Origin: Gracilibacillus alcaliphilus
GTDB taxonomy: Bacteria > Bacillota > Bacilli > Bacillales > Amphibacillaceae
Assembly: GCF_016909015.1 (NCBI RefSeq)
Contig: NZ_JAFBFA010000004.1
Coordinates: 124,001 to 188,000, forward strand
Length of the DNA: 64,000 nucleotides
Direction of reading: 5' to 3'
Part shown: piece after piece, positions 9,650 through 17,015 of the stretch
Layout: each line of letters begins with the position of its first letter
How positions within the stretch are numbered: position 1 is the first letter of the stretch
The notes under the pieces: model-generated
The model's database searches: none
What the model was told of the DNA's origin: nothing
Seen by the model: only the letters and a program-made list of their open reading frames with translations
Translations under genes and position numbers: made by a program

Positions 9650-9888
9650 TGATGACCTTCATTATAAACTGCCAAGAATTGGAGGTCAATTGATGTTTTT
9701 AGGGGTGAGCCAGTCGAGTACATGATAAATTCTTCAGTTAGCTAAAATTCTTGCACTTGATTTTTCTTGGGACCGAAGTTTTACCAATGAATTAAACTTA
9801 TGATAGACTATTTATGATAACATCTATTTTTAACGCCTTTACACGAGAAAGCATATTGAATGATTAAGGAAAGAGAGGAGCTTTCATA

Positions 9889-10296
9889 GTGGAAATTAGT
9901 GAAGCTGCTTATTTAGCAGGAATAATTGATGGTGAAGGTACTATAACACTAACAAGGATGCATGAAAAGGAACACAGACGTCCTTCTATCACTATTGCTT
10001 CTACCGATTTTGAGCTGTTAGAATATATCCAAACCGTTACGGGTGGCCACATCTTTAATAAAAAGAATTATAAGCCAGATAAGTTTAAAGATTCTTATAT
10101 ACATAGTATTAAAATCAAAATAGATGTTTTCTATATATTGAAAGAAGTCTCTCCTTACCTTAGAATTACTAAAAAGAAAAAACGTGCAGAATGGATTTTA
10201 AAACAATATGAAGAAGTAACTGTAAGAAATGGAAAATATACAAAGGAAAAGTTATTAAAGAAAATGGAGTTCGAAACACATTTTTTTGAATTATAA
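9889..10296 (+). CDS. Free-standing LAGLIDADG homing endonuclease
   Basis: A 135-aa protein with one LAGLIDADG motif (LAGIIDGEG, residues 9-17). The rest resembles the compact single-motif class that acts as a homodimer (G at the helix end, basic residues GHIFNKKNYK). The start is GTG, with AGAGGAG eight bases upstream. It lies on the strand opposite to ssrA, about 310 bp beyond the tmRNA 3' end, and is not inside the intron. It is the only mobility-type gene near the interrupted tmRNA and may cut the intronless ssrA; that link is an inference. It could instead be a remnant with another target. The gene looks intact. Confidence 0.82.
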   Translation: MEISEAAYLAGIIDGEGTITLTRMHEKEHRRPSITIASTDFELLEYIQTVTGGHIFNKKNYKPDKFKDSYIHSIKIKIDVFYILKEVSPYLRITKKKKRAEWILKQYEEVTVRNGKYTKEKLLKKMEFETHFFEL

Positions 10297-10583
10297 AGAA
10301 TTTATCACTCATTAAATCTCTGCTTTTATCTAGATTTGTTTCACCTGTGTAAAGCTTATGTTCAATTTGATTACTCAACTGTTCCACACACAAAACCTCT
10401 TACTATCATTGCATAAATCCGACTTACCTTATCATTATTTTAACTGAATAAAACGTGCGACAATTTATACAAGAAGTAGCATATGACTGAATGATCTTTC
10501 GAAAGGCTGATCTGATAACTTTTTATGTAAGCATTCGTATAAAGGGACAATGGGGCAAAATCACCATCAAGATTTTTTCGTTC
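10297..10583. other. Spacer between homing endonuclease gene and ssrA
   Basis: AT-rich spacer of about 290 bp where the endonuclease gene and ssrA converge. I see no gene and no clear terminator for the endonuclease transcript. Confidence 0.35.
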
Positions 10584-10613
10584 AAAAAAAAACCACCAAT
10601 TATGTATTGGTGG
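10584..10613 (-). terminator. ssrA terminator built on the tmRNA 3' CCA end
   Basis: On the minus strand CCACCAAT, a five-base loop, ATTGGTGG and nine T form an intrinsic terminator. The 5' arm of the stem includes the encoded CCA (10608-10610) of the tmRNA, so maturation must trim the terminator back to CCA. Confidence 0.88.
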
Positions 10614-10624
10614 AGACGGTGGGA

Positions 10625-10914
10625 CGTGCTGTTCCATGCTTTCGTCATGGCACTGACTATATCTTGAACCTGTGTAATCTAATCAGGTTCCTCGGCGTAT
10701 TATGCGAAATGTAGATTTACTTTCTGAAAATAGAAAGCAGTACTTCACATCCTAGTACTCCGCTGATAAAAGGGAGCCTATAAGTCGATACACGGCTGTT
10801 GAATTACTTCACATACCGCTCGGTATTGCCTTATTACCCAAGAAGGTAACGTAGGTTTCACCGATAAAGCCGAATTTTCACTTATGTGTTACCACATAAG
10901 GCGACTATTGTCTA
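10625..10914 (-). ncRNA. Group I self-splicing intron in tmRNA T-loop
   Basis: Insert of 290 nt between the two halves of the tmRNA T-loop. P1: the exon end CGAU and intron base U pair with AGUCG 8-12 nt into the insert, placing the conserved U-G wobble exactly at the 5' splice site. P2 is a 8-bp hairpin (CUUAUGUG/CACAUAAG). P7: GACUUAUA pairs, with one bulged U, with UAUAGUC in the classic S element AAGAUAUAGUC. P9 is a CCAUG/CAUGG hairpin near the end. The last intron base is G, as required. The region between the P7 strands carries extra hairpins, as in IA-type introns; I do not assign a subgroup. No ORF lies inside. Confidence 0.93.
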
Positions 10915-11138
10915 ATCGAACCCACGTCCAAGGATATCGGCACTCAGGTGTCTACACGCATAGTTGGTATATTCGTGATTCGCTAGCTCTTCTGCCTACC
11001 AACAGGCGTCCAAGTAGCTAGCCTGATTGGTCTCTTCTGCTAAATCCCCAGGCGGAGGATCGCAGCGTAGCCCACTGATAAGTGAGACCCTTCTATCTGA
11101 CACATGGGCGATGGCAGGAAGGATCCTTTAGGCAGTGC

Positions 11139-11174
11139 TTACGCAGCTGCTAAAGAGTAATTGTTTTCTTTGCC
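11139..11174 (-). CDS. tmRNA proteolysis tag reading frame
   Basis: The tmRNA resume codon GGC opens a tag reading GKENNYSLAAA followed by TAA. With the charged alanine the appended peptide is A-GKENNYSLAAA. The hydrophobic LAA-type end is what ClpXP recognises. The clpP gene is also in this window. The resume codon is chosen by alignment with the B. subtilis GKTN... tag. Confidence 0.88.
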   Translation of the reverse strand, partial: GKENNYSLAAA

Positions 11175-11339
11175 AGTTATTATTGGCGTAACGTTTTACG
11201 AGCCGTAACCTCGACGCGCAACCTGAGCTCGACCTACCCCTGTCGAATCCGTAACGTCCCCTTATCAAAAATAAAAGGATGAACGGAATAAGCTGGTCAG
11301 CTCATCTATTCAATTGTTATGTCTGTAACGACAACTACC

Positions 11340-11367
11340 ATTATACCATATAAAACAGATAATTCAA
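11340..11367 (-). promoter_or_regulatory. ssrA promoter (sigma-A, extended -10)
   Basis: TTGAAT (11362-11367) and TATAAT (11340-11345) are spaced by 16 bp, with TGG before the -10 (extended element). The start would fall near 11333, giving a 5' leader of about 70 nt that RNase P should remove from pre-tmRNA. It begins 20 bp after the smpB stop. Confidence 0.82.
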
Positions 11368-11387
11368 GGATTGCTGACTGGAAAAAC

Positions 11388-11852
11388 TTAGTTCAAGCGA
11401 TCCTTGAGAGCACGGTCCATATCCCGTTTGGCTTGCTTCTGTTTTAAATCTTCACGCTTATCATAATTTTTCTTTCCTTTACCAAGACCTAACAAAACCT
11501 TCGCAAAGCCATTCTTAATATAAACTTTCAATGGAATTAGTGAATAACCTGCTTGTTTGGTCTCACCAATTAATTTATCGATCTCTTTACGATGTAATAA
11601 CAGCTTGCGCGCACGTGTCGGCTCATGGTTAAATCGATTGCCTTGTTCATATGGCGCAATATGCATGTTGTTGATATAGGCTTCCCCTTGTCTAATGGTG
11701 GCAAAGCTGTCCTTTAAATTAACTCTTCCGGCACGAATAGATTTAATCTCGGTACCTTGTAAGACAATGCCAGCTTCATATGTCTCTTCAATAAAATAAT
11801 CATGGCTTGCCTTTTTATTTTGTGCAAGTACTCTTCCCTTTTCTTTTGCCAT
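11388..11852 (-). CDS. smpB: SsrA-binding protein SmpB
   Basis: A 154-aa OB-fold protein that binds the tRNA-like domain of tmRNA and carries it into the stalled ribosome. The typical opening (KGRVLAQNKKASHDYFIEE), the central GTEIKSIRAGRVNLKDSFA core and the basic C-terminal tail KRDMDRALKDR, which reads the empty mRNA channel, are all present. It lies between rnr and ssrA in the conserved secG-est-rnr-smpB-ssrA order. Length is normal. Confidence 0.97.
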   Translation of the reverse strand: MAKEKGRVLAQNKKASHDYFIEETYEAGIVLQGTEIKSIRAGRVNLKDSFATIRQGEAYINNMHIAPYEQGNRFNHEPTRARKLLLHRKEIDKLIGETKQAGYSLIPLKVYIKNGFAKVLLGLGKGKKNYDKREDLKQKQAKRDMDRALKDRLN

Positions 11853-11999
11853 CTTCGCTTCCCCCTGTTATTCGGTACCACTTATTGTACCAAATATTCA
11901 GCCATCATGCGAGTCAAGGTTGCTCTCTGTCTCATGACTGGACAAGCCCCTACCCTTAAGGCAGGAGCTTGCAGCCATAAATACCTTGATTCACAGATA

Positions 12000-14288
12000 T
12001 TAGCGTCTCTTTTTCTTTTTCTGCCCCTTTTTCTTAGCAGGCCTTTTTCCATTGGATTTTTGTGCTTTTTTAGCTACTTTCTTTAACTGACCTTTATCCT
12101 GTTTATTTTTATTGCTGCGATTAACTGGGATAGGTCTTTCTTTTCTAGGCTTCATGCCAACGATCTCAAAATCGACGGCGCGTTCATCCAAATTAACCTG
12201 AGCTACTTTGACAGTTACAACATCCCCTACTTGAAAGACATTTCCTGTCCTTTCACCAATCATAGCATAAGCCTTCTCATCAAAATGGTAGTAGTCATCT
12301 GTCAAGTAACTGACATGGACAAGTCCTTCCACTGTATTCGGTAATTCGACAAATAAACCAAAATTCGTTACGGAACTTATGACACCTTCATATTCTTCAC
12401 CGATCTTATCCAGCATATATTCTGCCTTTTTCAAATCGTCTACTTCCCGTTCCGCATCCACAGCAGCTCGTTCTTTCTCTGACGCGTGCTTGGCAATATC
12501 AGGCATTCGATCCTTCCAGTACCGTCTTGTTCGTTCATCTAACCTACCTTCAATCAAATAGGTTCGAATCAAACGATGAACGATCAAATCAGGGTATCTT
12601 CTAATCGGCGATGTGAAATGAGTGTAGAATTCTGTCGCCAAACCGAAATGTCCAACACTTTGTGGATCATATTTCGCTTGTTTCATCGATCTTAACATCA
12701 GCTTGGAAATAATCATATCTTCATCCGTTCCGGCCACTTCATCGAGAACACGCTGCAATGCCTGAGGATGAATTTCATTAGATGTACCTTTTACTATATA
12801 GCCAAATCTAGCAATAAATTCAAAGAATGTCTGCAGCTTCTGCGGCTCAGGATCCTCATGAATCCGATGGATAAACGGGACATCCATCCAATGGAAATGT
12901 TCCGCAATCGTTTCATTAGCACAGAGCATAAATTCTTCAATCAGTCGTTCTCCTACTGAACGTTCACGAATTATTACATCCTTTGCCTTCCCTTGCTCAT
13001 CAACCAGCACTTGCGCTTCTTTAAAGTCAAAATCAATCGCTCCTCTGCCAAAGCGTTTCCGGCGTAATACAGAAGCCAAGTCTTCCATTTCACGAAACAT
13101 AGGAACTAAGGCAGCGTATCGTTCCATCATTTCTTGATCCTGATCAACCAAAATTTGATTGACGGCTTTATAAGTCATTCGCTCTGTCGTATTAATAACA
13201 GCTTGAAAAATGTCATGACTAACCACTGTCCCTTTGTCATCAATCTCCATATCACAGCCAAGCACTAAACGATCTACCTGTGGGTTTAATGAACAAATAC
13301 CGTTGGATAAACGATGAGGGATCATCGGTATCACACGGTCGACTAAATACACACTGGTACCTCTTTCAAAGGCCTCTTGATCAATTGGTGAGTTTTCTGC
13401 AACATAATGAGTCACATCGGCAATATAAACTCCTAATTTATAATTACCATTTGCTAACTTGGTAACTGTTACAGCATCATCAAGGTCTTTTGCATCAGCT
13501 CCATCAATTGTAACGATCGTTTCTTCGCGCAAGTCACGGCGATCTTTCAGCTCTTCTGGGCTTATTTCCTCGGAAATACTCTCAGCCTGCTCTAATACCT
13601 CTTTAGGAAAATCAACTGCAATCCCATTTTTATAGATAATTGACTTAATATCCATACCGGGATCATTTTTATGACCAAGGATTTCAATCACTCGTCCCTC
13701 TGCACTTAAACGACCTTCTGGATATTTAGTGATCTCGACAATCACTTTATGACCATCAACCGCTCCTTTAGATTCCCCCTTTGGAACAAAAATATCATGA
13801 GGAATCCGTTTGTCATCGGCAATCACAAAACCAAAGGCTCCATTGTCATCATATGTGCCGATCACTTCATTACTATGACGCTCGATGATACGTACGACAA
13901 CGCCTTCTGCCCTTTTATCCTGGTCATCTCTACGGTCGACACGGACAAATACCGTATCTCCATTCATCGCAGAAGCCAAGTCAGCTTGATTTATATAGAT
14001 ATCATCCATTGTGTCATCCTCTGGGATTAAGAAAGCAAATCCCTTGGTATGCATTTGGATAGTACCTTTGATTAAATTCATTTTCTCTGGCAGCCCATAG
14101 CGATTCTTCCTTGTCCTAATTAAAGCACCGGAATTCTCTAAGTGATTGAGTGCCTTAACTAGTTCGGTAAATTGTTCTGTTTCTTCCATTTCCATTATCT
14201 CTTCCAGTTCATGAATCGATAATGGTTTTGTCGCATTTTCTTGAAAATAGTTCAAAATATTTTGTTGTAATGTTTGATTTGTTGTCAT
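12000..14288 (-). CDS. rnr: Ribonuclease R
   Basis: A 762-aa 3'-5' exoribonuclease of the RNB family. N-terminal winged helix (about 1-70), two cold-shock domains (about 75-235), the RNB catalytic core with the DGADAKDLDDAV motif near residue 265, an S1 domain (about 635-715), and a Lys-rich C-terminal tail. It degrades structured RNA and works with tmRNA-SmpB on non-stop mRNAs, matching its place two genes from ssrA. The start is preceded by AAAGAGGTG. Confidence 0.96.
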   Translation of the reverse strand: MTTNQTLQQNILNYFQENATKPLSIHELEEIMEMEETEQFTELVKALNHLENSGALIRTRKNRYGLPEKMNLIKGTIQMHTKGFAFLIPEDDTMDDIYINQADLASAMNGDTVFVRVDRRDDQDKRAEGVVVRIIERHSNEVIGTYDDNGAFGFVIADDKRIPHDIFVPKGESKGAVDGHKVIVEITKYPEGRLSAEGRVIEILGHKNDPGMDIKSIIYKNGIAVDFPKEVLEQAESISEEISPEELKDRRDLREETIVTIDGADAKDLDDAVTVTKLANGNYKLGVYIADVTHYVAENSPIDQEAFERGTSVYLVDRVIPMIPHRLSNGICSLNPQVDRLVLGCDMEIDDKGTVVSHDIFQAVINTTERMTYKAVNQILVDQDQEMMERYAALVPMFREMEDLASVLRRKRFGRGAIDFDFKEAQVLVDEQGKAKDVIIRERSVGERLIEEFMLCANETIAEHFHWMDVPFIHRIHEDPEPQKLQTFFEFIARFGYIVKGTSNEIHPQALQRVLDEVAGTDEDMIISKLMLRSMKQAKYDPQSVGHFGLATEFYTHFTSPIRRYPDLIVHRLIRTYLIEGRLDERTRRYWKDRMPDIAKHASEKERAAVDAEREVDDLKKAEYMLDKIGEEYEGVISSVTNFGLFVELPNTVEGLVHVSYLTDDYYHFDEKAYAMIGERTGNVFQVGDVVTVKVAQVNLDERAVDFEIVGMKPRKERPIPVNRSNKNKQDKGQLKKVAKKAQKSNGKRPAKKKGQKKKKRR

Positions 14289-14326
14289 ATTTTCACCTCT
14301 TTCTCTCTATTTCTTTAGTATAACAA

Positions 14327-15067
14327 TTACCAGTCCAATGATTCTAAAAAAGCTGCAACATCTTCATGCAGCTGATCCTTCTCTTTACTGAAGGTAATTG
14401 CATGGCCAGCATGTTTATACCATTTGATTTCTTTCTGATCTGTTTCTACATGATCATAAATGTAATTTGCACTTTCAGGGTTAATCATTTCGTCTTGTTC
14501 TGCTTGTATGACCATTGTTGGTGCATACAGCATGCCCACATTTTCTTTCACCTTTGTAATAGAAGACTCAATTTGCTTAAACAACGCTTTAGAGTTAATC
14601 ACCAGTTGTTCTATCTCCTGATCTATTGTTTCCTTATCCTTGCCTTCTAATTCTTTATAGTCTTTTGCAAATTGGCGAAACCCAATCGTCAGCTGTTCTT
14701 CATTATCAAAAAACATTGGCGCACACATTGTAACGACACCAACCACAGGATTATTGCAAGCAAGATATAAAGCTAGTACACCTCCAAGTGATAATCCTGC
14801 AATGGCTATTTTTTGATAACCTTGTTCCCGTAAATATTGGTAAGCCTGATCTACGTCGTGCCACCATTGGTCAGCACTAACATCAAGCAAATCTTCCGGT
14901 GTTTTTCCATGTCCGCGATAAATCGGAGCATAACATGTATAACCTTTACTATTTAAAAACCTGCCCAGCATGCGCATGTCAGCAGAATGTCCTGTAAAGC
15001 CATGTAATAATAATACCGCACGTTCCCCGCCTTTAAACATAAAAGGTTCCGGTTGTTTCATCTTCAT
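14327..15067 (-). CDS. est: Carboxylesterase, Est30/YvaK family
   Basis: A 246-aa alpha/beta hydrolase. Oxyanion HGF motif (LLLHGFTG) near residue 20, nucleophile Ser in GLSLGG near 95, Asp in QAEQDEMIN near 195 and His in KHAGHAITF near 225 make a full triad. It matches the short-chain carboxylesterases found between secG and rnr in Bacillaceae (YvaK, Est30). Its cellular substrate is unknown. The stop lies 38 bp before the rnr start, so co-transcription with rnr is likely. Confidence 0.9.
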   Translation of the reverse strand: MKMKQPEPFMFKGGERAVLLLHGFTGHSADMRMLGRFLNSKGYTCYAPIYRGHGKTPEDLLDVSADQWWHDVDQAYQYLREQGYQKIAIAGLSLGGVLALYLACNNPVVGVVTMCAPMFFDNEEQLTIGFRQFAKDYKELEGKDKETIDQEIEQLVINSKALFKQIESSITKVKENVGMLYAPTMVIQAEQDEMINPESANYIYDHVETDQKEIKWYKHAGHAITFSKEKDQLHEDVAAFLESLDW

Positions 15068-15163
15068 ATCATTCTTTCCCCTTTCTGCACCACCTACTAT
15101 AAACTATTACCTATTTTAGAAAGAAATAAACCCTATTAGTTCTGGCGTTCTATTCCTGTAATG

Positions 15164-15195
15164 AAAAACATCCCTTGCAAATAAGCAAAGGATGT
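15164..15195 (-). terminator. Terminator after secG
   Basis: An 11-bp stem (ACATCCTTTGC with GCAAGGGATGT, one G-T pair) and T-rich tail on the minus strand. It separates secG from the esterase-rnr-smpB group. Confidence 0.8.
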
Positions 15196-15220
15196 TCATT
15201 GATGCTATTTTCATTTATTT

Positions 15221-15451
15221 TTATATTAAATAAGCTATAGCAAAAGTCAAGACAAAGAATAGACTACCTGTAATGATAGTACCCCGATGAAGTACAGCGT
15301 CTATCCCACGAGCCTTTTGCTTACCAAATAATTGTTCAGCACCACCAGAAATCGCGCCAGACAAGCCTGCGCTCTTCCCTGATTGAAGTAATACCAATAC
15401 AATTAGGGCAATCGCATCAATAACTAATAAAGTAATTGCAACAGTCAACAA
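15221..15451 (-). CDS. secG: Protein-export membrane protein SecG
   Basis: A 76-aa SecYEG accessory subunit with two transmembrane helices (about 3-22 and 53-74) joined by a short loop with GKSAGLSGAISGGAEQLFGK, the family hallmark. The start is TTG at 15451, with AAGGGGGG eight bases upstream; a second TTG follows immediately. It is first in the conserved secG-est-rnr-smpB-ssrA gene string and has its own terminator. Confidence 0.95.
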   Translation of the reverse strand: MLTVAITLLVIDAIALIVLVLLQSGKSAGLSGAISGGAEQLFGKQKARGIDAVLHRGTIITGSLFFVLTFAIAYLI

Positions 15452-15681
15452 GTTGCAAACCCCCCTTAAACGTACAAATACATAATATCAATGTAGCAAA
15501 AAAATAATAGAATAGCAAGACATTTTTACTATACAGGGACAAAGAACACGCAAATCCTTAAAAATATCCATTGCTGATCATGTATAATAGAAATACAGCA
15601 TAAACAAACAGCGATAGCGAGAATTCTATCATTGGGGATTTTTTTATTCCTTAGTTCCATGATAAAAAAGGAGGATTAGTA

Positions 15682-16632
15682 ATGCCTGAACATTCATTTT
15701 GGGTCCCTGTCCGTGATAGCTGCCGCTTATATCTAAAAGCCTGGCTCCCAGCAAGCCAGCCTGTAGCCATTGTCCAAATTGCCCATGGTATGGCGGAACA
15801 TATTGAACGTTATCATGATTTTGCCGCTTTTCTCAATTCTCAGGGGATTATCGTTTATGGACATGACCACCGTGGACATGGGAAAACAGGTAAAGAAACA
15901 AACTCGCTTGGCTTTTTTGCTGATGAAGATGGTTTTCAGACAGTAGTACATGATTGCCTGGAAATAACCGAATATATTAAAACACAACATCCGGAAGGGC
16001 TGCCTCTCTTCCTCCTTGGTCACAGCATGGGCTCATTTATCAGCAGAAACTATATTATCGAGTCTTCTGATGAAATTGATGGAGTCATTTTGGTTGGTTC
16101 TGGCTCTCAGTCCAAAACATTGCTTACAATTGGGAAACAGCTGGCAAAGTGGCTTGGCAAGGTAGAGGGAAAAGACAAGCAAAGCACCTTGATGCATAAA
16201 TTGAGCTTCTCAGGGTATAACAAGCGCACAGAGAAAAGAACTGCAAATGATTGGTTATCTACCGATTTGGAGCAAGTGAATCGTTACCAAGCCGACCCTT
16301 TGTGCGGATTTATTCCCAGCAATCAATTTTTTTATGATCTATATACAGGAATAGAGAAGATGCAGTCTAAATCCTTAGCCAGCCAAATACGTAAAGATTT
16401 ACCAATGTTATTTATCAGCGGAAAAGATGATCCTGTTGGTCAATATGGCAAAGGTATTCACACGGCAGTCACTTTTTATCAATCACTTGGTATGGAGAAC
16501 ATTGATTATCGATTATACGATTCGGGCAGACATGAAATATTGAATGAAAAGGATAAAAATCATGTATTTCAAGATATTATTTTATGGATATTCAAACAAA
16601 AGTCTTGTCAGAAATCGACTCTATCTTTATAA
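15682..16632 (+). CDS. Alpha/beta hydrolase, monoacylglycerol lipase-like
   Basis: A 316-aa Serine aminopeptidase S33/Hydrolase_4 family protein. Motifs: HGMAEHIERY, GHDHRGHGKT, nucleophile Ser in LLGHSMGS near residue 116, Asp in SGKDDPVG near 252, His in SGRHEILNE near 280. The family includes lysophospholipases and monoacylglycerol lipases; the substrate is not fixed by sequence. AAGGAGG lies seven bases before the ATG. It is a single gene just upstream of ptsH; there is no functional tie to PTS. Confidence 0.85.
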   Translation: MPEHSFWVPVRDSCRLYLKAWLPASQPVAIVQIAHGMAEHIERYHDFAAFLNSQGIIVYGHDHRGHGKTGKETNSLGFFADEDGFQTVVHDCLEITEYIKTQHPEGLPLFLLGHSMGSFISRNYIIESSDEIDGVILVGSGSQSKTLLTIGKQLAKWLGKVEGKDKQSTLMHKLSFSGYNKRTEKRTANDWLSTDLEQVNRYQADPLCGFIPSNQFFYDLYTGIEKMQSKSLASQIRKDLPMLFISGKDDPVGQYGKGIHTAVTFYQSLGMENIDYRLYDSGRHEILNEKDKNHVFQDIILWIFKQKSCQKSTLSL

Positions 16633-16657
16633 TGTCAATGATACCCTGATATTTTCC

Positions 16658-16687
16658 TTGAAATTAGACCATGTTCAAGGGTAAAAT
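16658..16687 (+). promoter_or_regulatory. Candidate ptsHI promoter
   Basis: TTGAAA (16658-16663) and TAAAAT (16682-16687) are 18 bp apart, about 50 bp upstream of ptsH. The segment also forms an inverted repeat (CCTTGAA/TTCAAGG) that could end the hydrolase transcript. Confidence 0.5.
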
Positions 16688-16738
16688 TAGGTTGTAGAGT
16701 GATCTAAAATTCAAATCATACTTAGGAGGTTTTTTATT

Positions 16739-17008
16739 ATGGCAGTAGAAAGAACAGTAACAATTACAGATGAAACAGGAGTACATGCACGTCCAGCAAC
16801 TGTGTTAGTAAACAAAGCAGGTAGTTTCTCATCTGATATGAACTTAGAGTATAATGGTAAATCTATCAACTTAAAATCAATTATGGGCGTTATGTCTCTT
16901 GGTATTCCACAAGGAGCAGAAATCAAAATCGTTGCTGACGGTTCTGACGAGCAAGAAGCTCTTGACGCTATTGTTGATGTAATCAAATCAGAGGGGCTAG
17001 GAGAGTAA
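16739..17008 (+). CDS. ptsH: Phosphocarrier protein HPr
   Basis: An 89-aa PTS carrier. The active-site His lies in GVHARPA (residue 16 with Met, His15 in standard numbering) and receives phosphate from enzyme I. The regulatory Ser lies in NLKSIMGVMSLG (residue 47, Ser46 standard) and is phosphorylated by HprK, also in this window, to make the CcpA co-repressor. It is followed by ptsI after 7 bp. A perfect AGGAGG precedes the start. The product is cytoplasmic. Confidence 0.98.
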   Translation: MAVERTVTITDETGVHARPATVLVNKAGSFSSDMNLEYNGKSINLKSIMGVMSLGIPQGAEIKIVADGSDEQEALDAIVDVIKSEGLGE

Positions 17009-17015
17009 TATATTA

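Larger units (their letters stand above)
10608..11261 (-). ncRNA. ssrA: tmRNA (ssrA), interrupted by a group I intron
   Basis: Transfer-messenger RNA that rescues stalled ribosomes with SmpB. The 5' end (GGGGACGTTACGGATTCGACA) is at 11261 and the 3' end (CCGTCTCCACCA) at 10608; these pair as the tRNA-like acceptor stem. The T-arm GTGGG/TTCGATT/CCCAC is split inside the loop after TTCGAT by a 290-nt insert (10625-10914). Removing it leaves 364 nt, the usual Bacillus size, and restores the T-loop. The peptide tag frame is at 11139-11174. smpB lies just upstream, with the ssrA promoter between them. CCA is encoded. Confidence 0.96.

Noticed and set aside
10440..10637. 65-codon frame over the ssrA terminator
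   Set aside because: It overlaps the tmRNA 3' end and terminator and has no ribosome site.
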